Assembly (NCBI RefSeq): GCF_013149275.1
Contig: NZ_JABGNA010000003.1
Location: forward strand, 62,001 to 126,000
Source of the DNA: Mucilaginibacter sp. SG564
GTDB lineage: Bacteria > Bacteroidota > Bacteroidia > Sphingobacteriales > Sphingobacteriaceae
Reading direction: 5' to 3'
DNA: 64,000 nucleotides
Shown: in pieces, positions 9,259 through 18,600 of the stretch
Numbering within the stretch: position 1 is the stretch's first letter
Layout of the letters: each line of letters starts with the position of its first letter
Program-made: the position numbers and the translations under genes
The notes under the pieces: model-generated
What the model was told of the DNA's origin: nothing
The model's input: the letters and a program-made list of their open reading frames with translations, nothing else
The model's database searches: none

Positions 9259-10169
9259 TGGAACAGCCTCTCAATTATATCTACCAGAAAATAGAAACGC
9301 TTAGCCCGATGCATAGCAAAAAACTCAAAAAGAACATTGCTTTTTTTGACGAGCGGTATTACGAACAAGCTAATTCATTTTTCGCCCGATACATTAACAT
9401 ACTACACCACGACCATAAAACGCTTGACTATTCGATAGATTGCTACTTACGCATGATTGCCGATGTAAACAGCGAAACAGTTGAGTTTTTGCGTACGGGT
9501 AAATATACCAGCAGTACCTTTGCAGAAGTGAACCAGCGGGTATATGCCCGGCCGGAAACCATGGAGTATTATATGCATGGCCTCATCATGTCACAGTTTT
9601 TGTGGAAACACCACTACCAGATGCTGCAATATTTTACAGATACATTACCGCAGTACATCAAGGCTACAAAAAGCTATCTCGAGGTTGGTGTGGGGCATGG
9701 TCTTTATTTGTCAAAAGCGCTGGAAATCCTAAACGATAATACCACGCTTACTGCTGTTGATATAAGCGAAACATCCATTACCCTGGCCAAAAACTTTATA
9801 AAAGATAGTAGAATAAATTACAACCTAAAGGATATTTTTGAGTTTAATAACCGCAAAAAATACGACTTTATTACGCTGGGCGAAGTATTGGAACACGTAG
9901 AAGACCCGCTAAAGTTGTTGCAAAAACTAAAAACCCTGTTGAGCGATGAAGGTATCTTGTTTTTCACCACGCCTACCAACGCCCCGGCTATCGATCATAT
10001 TTACCTGTTTAATACTGTAGGCGAGATACAGGATATCATTAAAGCGGCAGGTTTCGAAATAGAAACCGAGCGATCACTCCTATCTGAAGAGGTATCGCCG
10101 GAGCGGGCCGCCAAACTTAAAATAGCTATATTATATGGGGCCTTTCTAAAAAAGAGCAAAGCCTCCTGA
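9258..10169 (+). CDS. SAM-dependent methyltransferase
   Basis: A 303-residue class I methyltransferase. The SAM-binding motif I is YLEVGVGHGLYL near residue 136, followed by the acidic TAVDIS (motif II) and YDFITLGEVLEHVEDP (motif III/post region). An N-terminal ~100-residue helical part may select the substrate. It overlaps the FkbH gene by one base and precedes the carrier protein gene by 24 bases, so the likely substrate is the carrier-bound acyl group or the final glycan decoration. In polyketide pathways FkbG-type enzymes O-methylate glyceryl-ACP; that parallel is inference. Confidence 0.85.
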   Translation: MEQPLNYIYQKIETLSPMHSKKLKKNIAFFDERYYEQANSFFARYINILHHDHKTLDYSIDCYLRMIADVNSETVEFLRTGKYTSSTFAEVNQRVYARPETMEYYMHGLIMSQFLWKHHYQMLQYFTDTLPQYIKATKSYLEVGVGHGLYLSKALEILNDNTTLTAVDISETSITLAKNFIKDSRINYNLKDIFEFNNRKKYDFITLGEVLEHVEDPLKLLQKLKTLLSDEGILFFTTPTNAPAIDHIYLFNTVGEIQDIIKAAGFEIETERSLLSEEVSPERAAKLKIAILYGAFLKKSKAS

Positions 10170-10193
10170 ACAACATAAAACAACTACGCACAG

Positions 10194-10436
10194 ATGGACA
10201 AAAGTGAGATATTAAAAACGGTAAACGATATTTTTATTGATGTACTGGATGATGACACCATAGTGTTAACCTATGAAACCACTGCAAATGATGTGGAAGA
10301 GTGGGATTCCTTAAACCATATTCAATTGGTCGTGGCTATTGAAAAGCAATTTAGGATCAGGTTTACTTCGCAGGAAATTCAGAGCTGGAATAATGTCGGT
10401 GAACTGGTGAACTCTATAAGCAACAGGGTCCATTAA
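10194..10436 (+). CDS. Acyl carrier protein
   Basis: An 80-residue acidic, helical protein with the phosphopantetheine attachment site at Ser39 in the motif EEWDSLNHIQL. Length and composition are normal for a free-standing ACP. Its position in the middle of an FkbH/MBOAT operon indicates a dedicated carrier: FkbH would load it, and the methyltransferase, VOC protein and MBOAT would act on or from it. It is not beside fatty-acid synthesis genes, so it is unlikely to be the housekeeping AcpP. Confidence 0.9.
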   Translation: MDKSEILKTVNDIFIDVLDDDTIVLTYETTANDVEEWDSLNHIQLVVAIEKQFRIRFTSQEIQSWNNVGELVNSISNRVH

Positions 10437-10442
10437 CCGTAT

Positions 10443-10823
10443 ATGAAATTTCATCACCTGGGGCTTGCCTGCAAAAATATAGCAGCGGAAATTGCCAGCA
10501 TCCGTAAAATCCATAACGTTACAACTATAAGCCCGATCATTTTTGATCCGGAACAAAATGCCGAATTGGTCCTACTTACCTTAACTGATGGAACCCGTAT
10601 CGAACTGATTGCCGGCAAACAGGTCGAAAGCTTTGTGAGAAAAAATATCACCTATTATCATATATGCTTTGAGGTTGATGATATCCATGCCGAAATTAAA
10701 CGTCTTATTCGTGAGCACGCCCTGTTAATTTCACCACCAAAACCCGCCCTATTGTTCAATAGCCGCAAAGTCGCCTTTCTGCATGTTTCCTACGGATTAA
10801 TCGAATTGTTAAACTCAAAATAA
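10443..10823 (+). CDS. VOC-superfamily (glyoxalase/epimerase-like) protein
   Basis: A 126-residue single-unit vicinal-oxygen-chelate protein with two beta-alpha-beta-beta-beta modules. Candidate metal ligands are His in HHLGLA (residues 4-5), His in YYHICFEV and Glu in GLIELL near the C-terminus. The layout recalls methylmalonyl-CoA epimerase, which acts on an acyl thioester. That suggests it may epimerise or isomerise an ACP-bound acyl group; this is inference from context. It begins 6 bases after the ACP stop and ends 7 bases before the MBOAT start. Confidence 0.75.
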   Translation: MKFHHLGLACKNIAAEIASIRKIHNVTTISPIIFDPEQNAELVLLTLTDGTRIELIAGKQVESFVRKNITYYHICFEVDDIHAEIKRLIREHALLISPPKPALLFNSRKVAFLHVSYGLIELLNSK

Positions 10824-10830
10824 CACCGGG

Positions 10831-12273
10831 ATGCTGTTTACGTCTATCACCTTCGTTATCTTTTTTACCCTGTTTTATTTTTTATACTGGTTTTTTTTCA
10901 ACCGCAGCCTTAAACTGCAAAATCTGTTGATCCTGACAGGCAGTTACGTATTTTATGCCTGGTGGGATTGGCGCTTTCTGCTCCTACTCATTGCCAGTTC
11001 ATTGCTGAATTACTTTTTAGGTATCGGCATGTTTAACAGCAAACAAGAAAAATTTCGAACTATTTTGCTTTGGATAGGTTTGCTGCAGGGCCTGGGCAGC
11101 TTGCTTTTTTTCAAGTATTTCAACTTCTTTGTTAAATCTATCGTTACTTCATTTAACGCGTTTCACATCAGGCCGGATATCTATACGCTGAACATTATAC
11201 TGCCATTAGGCATCAGCTTTTATACTTTCCGTACCTTAAGTTATTTACTGGACATTAAGCATGGCAAAATTAAACCCAGTACAGACTGGATGGTATTTTT
11301 TTGTTACGTATCCTTTTTCCCGTGTGTAATATCTGGCCCTATTGACCGGCCCAAAACGCTCATACCCCAGTTAGCAAAGAAAAGGGTATTTGATTATACC
11401 CAGGCTACAGATGGGATGCGTCAGATACTCTGGGGCTTATTCAAAAAAATTGTGATTGCCGATAATTGCGCGGTGTTTACCAATGATATTTTCGAGCATT
11501 ATAAAACCCTCCCCGCCAGCTCCCTGCTATTTGGCGCGTTTCTGTCCCTTATACAGGTTTATGCAGATTTTTCGGGTTATTCAGATATAGCCATTGGTTT
11601 ATCCAACCTTATGGGCTTTAAAATTACCCGAAACTTTAATACACCATTTTTTGCCCAGAACATGGCCGATTTTTGGCGGCGTTGGCATATTTCCCTAACC
11701 AGCTGGCTTACCGATTATGTATTTACACCACTCAGCATCTATTTGAGGAATCTTGGAAAAACAGGGCTTATACTAGCTATAGTGACCAATTTTATGGCCA
11801 TTGGTATCTGGCACGGTGCCAACTGGACCTTTATCCTGTTCGGTTTTTTAAATGGCTGTTATTATATCCCGCTTATCTTACGGGGAACTTTCAATAAGCA
11901 GAAGAAGATCGTTACCCGTAAACCTCTGCCCGCATTGTTAAACATGGCTGCTACATTTATCCTGATCATGTTCACTTTTATTCTTTTTCGGGCCGATAGC
12001 CTGGCCCAGGCTTTTGATTATTACCAAAGGCTTTTTTCACGTTCCCTATTTTCTGCACCGGTCATTATCGAAAAAGTAAATACCGCTGCAACATTGGTCT
12101 GTATGGTGATCATGTTTGGAGCCGAATGGCTGCAGCGTGATAAACAGCATGCCCTTCAGATCGATTGCATCAAAAAGTTCCCGGTGAGAGCGATCATTTA
12201 TTATAGCTTAATACTGATTATTCTCACGTTTACGGCCACTCGCCATACCGACTTTATTTATTTTAAATTTTAA
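10831..12273 (+). CDS. MBOAT-family O-acyltransferase (AlgI/DltB-like)
   Basis: A 480-residue polytopic membrane protein with about ten hydrophobic segments. The family's catalytic histidine is His328 in GIWHGANWTFILFG, preceded by the conserved NMADFWRRWHISLT block. MBOAT proteins of the AlgI/DltB branch take an acyl group from a cytoplasmic carrier and hand it to an extracytoplasmic acceptor, such as a polysaccharide or teichoic acid. With the ACP encoded just upstream and an SGNH protein just downstream (one base between stop and start codons), the gene order mirrors dltB in the dlt operon or algI beside algJ/X. The acceptor glycan is unknown. Confidence 0.92.
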   Translation: MLFTSITFVIFFTLFYFLYWFFFNRSLKLQNLLILTGSYVFYAWWDWRFLLLLIASSLLNYFLGIGMFNSKQEKFRTILLWIGLLQGLGSLLFFKYFNFFVKSIVTSFNAFHIRPDIYTLNIILPLGISFYTFRTLSYLLDIKHGKIKPSTDWMVFFCYVSFFPCVISGPIDRPKTLIPQLAKKRVFDYTQATDGMRQILWGLFKKIVIADNCAVFTNDIFEHYKTLPASSLLFGAFLSLIQVYADFSGYSDIAIGLSNLMGFKITRNFNTPFFAQNMADFWRRWHISLTSWLTDYVFTPLSIYLRNLGKTGLILAIVTNFMAIGIWHGANWTFILFGFLNGCYYIPLILRGTFNKQKKIVTRKPLPALLNMAATFILIMFTFILFRADSLAQAFDYYQRLFSRSLFSAPVIIEKVNTAATLVCMVIMFGAEWLQRDKQHALQIDCIKKFPVRAIIYYSLILIILTFTATRHTDFIYFKF

Positions 12274-12274
12274 C

Positions 12275-13183
12275 ATGAAAAGCATGGCAATCAAATTCTT
12301 ACTTAAAACGCTGCTGTTCGTGCTGCCGCTGCTGGTTATTTTTGAGGTGTTGTTTCGCCTGGGTTACTCCCCCATTATTACCAATTCAACGCTTTTTGAT
12401 TTTAAAATGATCCGTTTGCAAAAGCGACATATTAAAAGTTTAAAAATGTTATCTATTGGTTCATCGGTAAGCTTATATGAATTAAATTCGAATATCATTA
12501 TACAAAATCTGCATGTATCCTATTATAATTTCGCTTCCTGGGGTTTGCAGATCAGCGATATGCGGGTGCTCCTGAAAAGTTTTGTAAAGGATTATCGGCC
12601 CAAGTATGTCATCATTGGTTCTTCCATCGGTGATTTTATATCCCCCTCCAATGATACTTATCTCAACTACGTCAATACCAATGCGTATGTCAGGAACAAT
12701 TTCCCGGAGATATTTTATTTAAAAAACTACAATTCCGTACACCAGATCATCCGGAGAAAACATTCTGCTTACCCCGTTCAGTTTGATAACTGGGGAGGTG
12801 CCACATTAACCATACAAGCCAAAGATATCAACCGCGACAAATGGAATGAGCATAATATATTCCCAACCCAGTATACGCCTGACCAGTACCGGGAATTAGA
12901 TAGCCTGGGCGTATGGCTTAATGCCCAACACATCAAACTCATTTTTGCCCAGGCCCCCATTAAAGCGTCTTATGCGAATACCCCTGCGTCCAAACAAATT
13001 TTACAGGATCATTTTGATAAATGTCGATCCGTTGTTGAAAAACACGGAGGCTATTATTTCAACTATTATAACACCTCTATTTTTACGGACAGCTTGTTTT
13101 TTGACCAGTTTCATCTCCAGGCCGCAGGTGGTAGGCTTTTCACCAGGCAGCTTGTTTCCAATCTTAAACAGATTATCAAATAA
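12275..13183 (+). CDS. SGNH/DltD-AlgX-like extracytoplasmic protein
   Basis: A 302-residue protein with one N-terminal membrane anchor (residues ~8-28) and an SGNH-hydrolase-like periplasmic domain. The nucleophile block is SIGSSVSLYELNS (Ser63/Ser64), and the C-terminal catalytic pair is Asp277-x2-His280 in DQFHLQAAG. DltD, AlgJ and AlgX belong to this fold and complete the transfer of acyl groups delivered by an MBOAT partner. The gene follows the MBOAT by one base and ends the operon. A role as final transferase or esterase on a surface glycan is the simplest reading. Confidence 0.8.
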   Translation: MKSMAIKFLLKTLLFVLPLLVIFEVLFRLGYSPIITNSTLFDFKMIRLQKRHIKSLKMLSIGSSVSLYELNSNIIIQNLHVSYYNFASWGLQISDMRVLLKSFVKDYRPKYVIIGSSIGDFISPSNDTYLNYVNTNAYVRNNFPEIFYLKNYNSVHQIIRRKHSAYPVQFDNWGGATLTIQAKDINRDKWNEHNIFPTQYTPDQYRELDSLGVWLNAQHIKLIFAQAPIKASYANTPASKQILQDHFDKCRSVVEKHGGYYFNYYNTSIFTDSLFFDQFHLQAAGGRLFTRQLVSNLKQIIK

Positions 13184-13404
13184 ACACATTCTACGGCACG
13201 TTTTCTATAAGGAGGTTTAAAGTATTCCAATGGCGCCAGTCCGTACTAAACCTAATATCCTGATTTTTTAAGCCGGTATCGCTTTTCCCTATGGCCAATA
13301 AAAGTATCATCAATTGACGGATCGCACAACCCTAAACCGCTATTAAGCATCAAGATTAATATATCTTAAATGATTTCGTTATTTTAGTGCTCCCAAAATA
13401 GGCT

Positions 13405-13974
13405 ATGGTTATTGCTAATAAACTTTCGGATAACGATTTGCTTGCTCAAGTAAAACTTGGAGATAAGGCGGCGTTTACTGAAATTTATGACCGGTATAAC
13501 GGATTATTGTACTTATTTGCCCTAAAAAGAATTCATGACCGGGAAGAAGCGAAAGACCTGATCCATGAATTGTTCCTCAAATTATGGACAGATCATCAAC
13601 TGATTAATGATACGATAAACCTTCGAGCGTACTTATATACGTCCTTAAAAAACAGGATAATTAATTCTTTTACCCGGCAAAGAGTTGAAAGCCGCTATAT
13701 TGATTCGTTTCAACACTATCTTGATACTGTTGACAGTGGTACGACGGACCATTTGGTCAGGCATAATGATCTGCTTGCTTTTATCGAGTCAGAAATCGCC
13801 AATCTGCATCCCCGTACACGTCTTGTATTTGAATTAAGCAGGAAAACTAATCTTTCCCGAAAAGAGATCGCCCAAAAGCTGGATATTTCGGAAGAAACGG
13901 TCAAAAGTCATATGCACAACGCCTTGAAAATATTGAAGGTAAAATTAGGGCCATTGTTCTTTTTGCTCTTTTAA
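13405..13974 (+). CDS. ECF sigma factor (FecI-like, Bacteroidetes type)
   Basis: A 189-residue ECF-type sigma factor. Region 2 is at residues ~25-95 (EIYDRYNGLLYLFALKR, then EEAKDLIHELFLKLW) and region 4 at ~125-180 (LPxRxRxVFELSR-like block HPRTRLVFELSRK and the HTH LSRKEIAQKLDISEETVKSHM). It would direct RNA polymerase to the following operon once released by the FecR protein at 14349. The gene is separated from fecR by 374 bases, longer than in the second locus of the window. The 221 bases upstream presumably carry its promoter. Confidence 0.92.
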   Translation: MVIANKLSDNDLLAQVKLGDKAAFTEIYDRYNGLLYLFALKRIHDREEAKDLIHELFLKLWTDHQLINDTINLRAYLYTSLKNRIINSFTRQRVESRYIDSFQHYLDTVDSGTTDHLVRHNDLLAFIESEIANLHPRTRLVFELSRKTNLSRKEIAQKLDISEETVKSHMHNALKILKVKLGPLFFLLF

Positions 13975-14348
13975 TACATCCAGGTGCTTCATAACACGCC
14001 ACTATATGATTCTGTCCTAAAGTCAAATAAGGGAAACCTGTAGCCTGGAAATGCATTACCAATGATTATACATCTTTTCTATCTGTAAAACGGAAAATAA
14101 ACTACCATGAGCGCATTTAGAGCTCCATCTGAAGCCATTATGCAAACGAATCGCCTGTTTGGTTGAAACAAATGCAACATTGCATACGCAAAGTATCCAA
14201 AAAATACCTGCGCCTCCATTATCGGTAGAAATTTCGCTCACAATAACGAAGAATTACGACATCGATATAAATTAATTCATTTTCCACTCACCCTTCCCCC
14301 TCTTTAGATTGTTATAGTGTTAATTCAGGATAAAATCCTGTTAACGCG
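13975..14348. other. 374-base gap between sigma and fecR genes
   Basis: No open frame, repeat or clear terminator seen. It is probably the promoter region recognised by the cognate sigma factor for fecR-susC. Confidence 0.45.
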
Positions 14349-15473
14349 ATGAAAAAAAAGGTTGCCAAAGTAATTTTAGCAAAATATAAATCAGGTGAAG
14401 TAAGCAAAGAAGAAGGGGAATTAGTTGACAACTGGTTTTTCAATAAAATGGCCAGTGATCATAACCTGACAGACGAGGAGCTCCTGAACGACCTGACCGA
14501 GATCAGACAGCGATTTGACTCGGAACTGGTCCCCCACAGGAAAGCAATTTTATGGCCGCGTTTTGCTGCAGCTGCAGCCATTTTAATTTTTATCGGTGCT
14601 GCATTTTTTTACAGCACACGTCCGGGCCATACAGGCGACCATCCTATCGGTTTCACAAAAACCGATATTCTTCCCGGAGGAAACAAAGCGACCCTGACTT
14701 TAGCTAATGGTAAAGTAGTGGTGTTAAACGATGCCGGTAAGGGTACCGTTGCACGGGAATCCGGTGTGAACATCACCAAAAATGCACAAGGTGAGATTAC
14801 CTATTTAGCCGAGCGCACTGACACCCAAGATGGTCAGGCAAAGTACAACACCACGTCCACCCCGCGTGGCGGGCAATGGCATCTCACACTTGCCGACGGC
14901 ACCCATGTCTGGCTTAACGCGGCTTCAGCCATCAGATATCCCACCGCATTTTCCGGCAAATCCCGGGAGGTGGAACTGGATGGTGAAGCGTATTTCGAAG
15001 TAGCGCACAATGCATCCATGCCTTTTAAAGTCATCAGTAAAGGTCAAACCGTAGAGGTATTGGGGACCCACTTTAATATCAACAGTTATCCGGATGAACC
15101 TTCCATAAAAACAACGCTTTTAGAAGGAAAAGTAAAAGTCTACAGCAATGAAAGTGCCTACAAAATCCTACTGCCCGGACAGGAAGCCAGTAACAGCAAC
15201 AGCCAGATCAGCGTAACTGACGCGGACACAGAAGCAGCGCTAGCGTGGAAAAACAACAGATTTCAATTTACAGGTTCGGATATTAAAGGACTAATGCGGC
15301 AATTTGCCCGTTGGTACGATGTCGATGTACAATACCAGGGCGATATACCGGAACATGAATTTACCGGACGAATTTCCAGAAATGTCAGAGCTTCCGATGT
15401 TTTTGAAATACTGAAAAAGTACCAGCTCAATTTCAAAATTGAAGGGAAAAAAGTGACTGTTTCCAATAAATGA
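14349..15473 (+). CDS. FecR-domain anti-sigma factor
   Basis: A 374-residue inner-membrane protein. The cytoplasmic N-terminus (~1-70) holds the sigma-binding region, a single membrane segment lies at ~73-92 (AAAAILIFIGAAFFYS), and the periplasmic FecR domain (~115-215) contains DGTHVWLNAASAIRYP and GEAYFEVAHN. A C-terminal DUF4974/STN-interacting domain ends the protein. It would keep the sigma factor inactive until the SusC N-terminal domain signals substrate binding. It is followed by a mini-ORF and hairpin before susC. Confidence 0.93.
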   Translation: MKKKVAKVILAKYKSGEVSKEEGELVDNWFFNKMASDHNLTDEELLNDLTEIRQRFDSELVPHRKAILWPRFAAAAAILIFIGAAFFYSTRPGHTGDHPIGFTKTDILPGGNKATLTLANGKVVVLNDAGKGTVARESGVNITKNAQGEITYLAERTDTQDGQAKYNTTSTPRGGQWHLTLADGTHVWLNAASAIRYPTAFSGKSREVELDGEAYFEVAHNASMPFKVISKGQTVEVLGTHFNINSYPDEPSIKTTLLEGKVKVYSNESAYKILLPGQEASNSNSQISVTDADTEAALAWKNNRFQFTGSDIKGLMRQFARWYDVDVQYQGDIPEHEFTGRISRNVRASDVFEILKKYQLNFKIEGKKVTVSNK

Positions 15474-15517
15474 CCCTATTCAACTAAACAGATTGATAAA
15501 CAATTAAACCCAGAATC

Positions 15518-15541
15518 ATGAAGAAATTTTTACGAAAATAG
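15518..15541 (+). CDS. Eight-codon basic mini-ORF ahead of susC (MKKFLRK)
   Basis: A tiny frame of seven residues with four Lys/Arg starts 44 bases after the fecR stop and precedes two hairpins in the susC leader. The second SusC operon has a mini-ORF of the same length in the same place (51611-51634, minus). Conservation of position suggests a leader peptide, but translation is unproven. Confidence 0.35.
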   Translation: MKKFLRK

Positions 15542-15564
15542 CATCAACAGGGGGCTCAAAAAAA

Positions 15565-15625
15565 GCCGGAAGTGGTTCGAAGCACTTACCGGCAAATGTT
15601 GGGCTAACCCTTCCCGCATGGCGGG
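15565..15625 (+). promoter_or_regulatory. Hairpins in the susC leader
   Basis: Positions 15565-15574 pair with 15583-15593 (10 bp with one bulged base). A second hairpin, 15613-15617 with 15621-15625, follows. No U-run follows the first stem, so it is not a classical terminator. It may be an attenuator or an RNA-stability element between fecR and susC. Confidence 0.45.
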
Positions 15626-15675
15626 TAAAATCCATTGACACAGAATCAAGTATTAACCCAAACAATACAAATGTA

Positions 15676-18600
15676 ATGAAATTAAGTGTTCTTAGCATTG
15701 TTGTGCCCGGAAGTGCGCAGCGTTATTTCTATAAATTTTTGTTGGTTATGAAAATAACAACGCTCCTGTTGATCATAGCCCTTGTCCATGCAAGCGCCGC
15801 GAGTTTGAGTCAGGTCAGGCTTTCAGAAAAAAACACTTCTCTGGAAAAGGTATTGAATTCTATTGAAAAACAAACCGGCACCAGCTTTTTTTATGACCGG
15901 AAAGATATCCGTGATATCCATATCAGTATCCATGTAAATAATGTTTCCTTAAAAGAAGCATTGGACAAATGCCTGGGAGATCTTCCGCTTACTTATGATA
16001 TAAAAGACAATACCGTTTTCCTGTCCAAAAAAGTGACTCCGCTTTTGGATAAGGTAATTCCTGCTTTTAAAGCAATTGATGTCCACGGACGGGTGATCGA
16101 TGAAAAGGGGCAGCCACTGCCAGGTGTCACCATAAAGATAAAAGACGGTTCCCACATGGTCATGACGGACAGTAAGGGGGAATTTAATTTAAAACAGGTT
16201 GGTGATAAAGATATTATTGTCATTTCCTCCATAGGCTTTGCAAGCCAGCAACTCAATGTGGCAACTGAACTGGGTAATATCGTCCTGATCGTGAACAGTT
16301 CTAAACTGGACGAAATACATGTAATTGCCTACGGCACGGAAAGCAGTCGTTATGCAACAGGATCAACCGCTTCGGTTTCGGCCGCGGATATTGCGAAGCA
16401 ACCCATTACCAATGCCCTGATGGCCCTAGAAGGACAGGTTCCCGGGTTAGTGGTCACGCCCTCCAGTGGTGCTCCGGGCGCTTCCGTACAGATCCAGATC
16501 AGGGGGCAGAACTCTCTCCAAAATAGCCTCACAAATGCCGGGAAACCCTATGACCAACCCTTGTTTATTGTGGACGGAGTTCCTTTTGCACCGCAGAATA
16601 ACCAGATCAACAAATTAGGTTCACTGGCCAACAATTTTTCTAATTTCAATACCTTCGACACCTTTGGCGGCCTCAGCCCTTTTAACAGCATTAATCCGGC
16701 CGATATAGAAAGTATTACTATCCTAAAGGATGCGGATGCTACTTCTATTTATGGAACACAGGGTGCAAACGGCGTTATCCTGATCACAACAAAAAAAGGC
16801 CAGGCAGGAAAAACAAGAGTCGAGACCTCCGTCAATTCGGGAGTGAATGTGAATACCCGGCAGGTCCAGATGCTGAACACCCAGCAGTATATCCAACTGA
16901 GGAATGAAGCCTTTAAGAACGATGGGCTCACCCCTAATAATATCCCGTCAGATCCGGCCTATGCCCCCGATCTTTTTGTCTTTGATCAGCATAAGAATAC
17001 CGATTGGTTTAAACAGTTCCTGGGCAAAACTTCAAACAATACGGATGTACATGCCAGCCTTTCCGGTGGCTCGCTCGCCAATACCTTTATCATCTCAACC
17101 GGGTATACACGCGCCGATTACAATTTCCCAGGCAATTTCGGAGAGAAGCGCTTAACGCTGCATTCCGGCTTTCACCATAAAAGCGCAGACAGCAAGTTAA
17201 TCGTAGATTTCACCACGGACTACGGTTACGATCACAATAACTCTGCGGGCGACCCATCTTTAACCAAAGCTGTGCTTGCCCCACCAAATCTTCCTGACCT
17301 GATCAATCCTGCCGGTAACCTGGTATGGAATTATAAAGGCGTAGATCTCAATTCCTATCAATACTACAGCTACTTAAAACAGGTCAGCAACCTGCAAACC
17401 TATAATTTAAATAATTCACTTCGACTTGGCTATCAGCTGTTCCGGGATCTCAAAATTGGTATTGGCATGGGCTACAGCAGATTGACAACGAACGAATCTT
17501 CTTTAAATCCCGCTTCATCTCAGAACCCTCAATACGCATCAGCTTATGCCTCATTTGCCAATTCCGGGTTCCAGACCATCAATATTGAACCCCAACTGGA
17601 TTACCATCATTTCTTCGGAAACAATGAGTTGAGCTTTCTTGTTGGCGGGACCTATAAAAAGGAACTAAACGACAATACCCAAATGCAGGGTTATAATTAT
17701 ACCGATGATGCCTTTTTAGGCTCCATATCCGGTGCAGGTACCATATTTGCTTCAGCGACCAATAATATTTATAAATATGTCGGCGGTTTTACCAGGCTAA
17801 AATACGTTTATGATCAGAAATACATCATTAACCTCACCGGCAGCAGGAACGGATCGAGCAACTTCGGCCCGGGCAAGCAATTCGGATTTTTTGGATCTGT
17901 AGGGCTCGGCTGGATATTTTCACAGGAAACTGCTTTTAATAAAGCACCCCCTTTTATAAGCTATGGAAAACTCTCGGGTAATTACGGAACAAGCGGCTCT
18001 GATGGCATTGGAAGTTATCAGTACCAGGCTTTCTGGCAACCCGTTAGCTCGGTAAGTCCTTTCCAGGGAATACGCCCCTACAAACCGCTCAATTTATACA
18101 ATCCGGATTATAGCTGGGATACCAAAAAAGCCCTGAATATCGCTCTGGATCTTGGTTTTTTCCACGACCGCATTTTATTTAAAGCGACCTATTACGAAAA
18201 TAAGACCAGCAATCAGCTGATCAACTATATCCTGCCCAGCCAAACGGGTTTTAATGCGGTATTGCAAAATTTTAATGCCACCGTGCAAAATAAAGGCCTT
18301 GAATTTACCTTAACCGCCAATACTATTGCTGCAAAGGAGTTTTCGTGGAATACCACGTTCAATATTTCCGGTAACCGGAATAAACTATTGGCGTTCCCGG
18401 GTCTTGCGGAATCCCCGTATGCCACCATTTATACCATCGGGAAACCCGTTTCGGAGATCAACGGCTATAAATACAAGGATGTCAATCCGACTACCGGTGT
18501 TTTTGAATTTTACACTGTAAACGGGGCCGTGACCTCCAGTCCAACATATGGAACAGCAGCCCAGGGTGGCGACCTGGTTCCTATTGCTGATAACCAGCCC

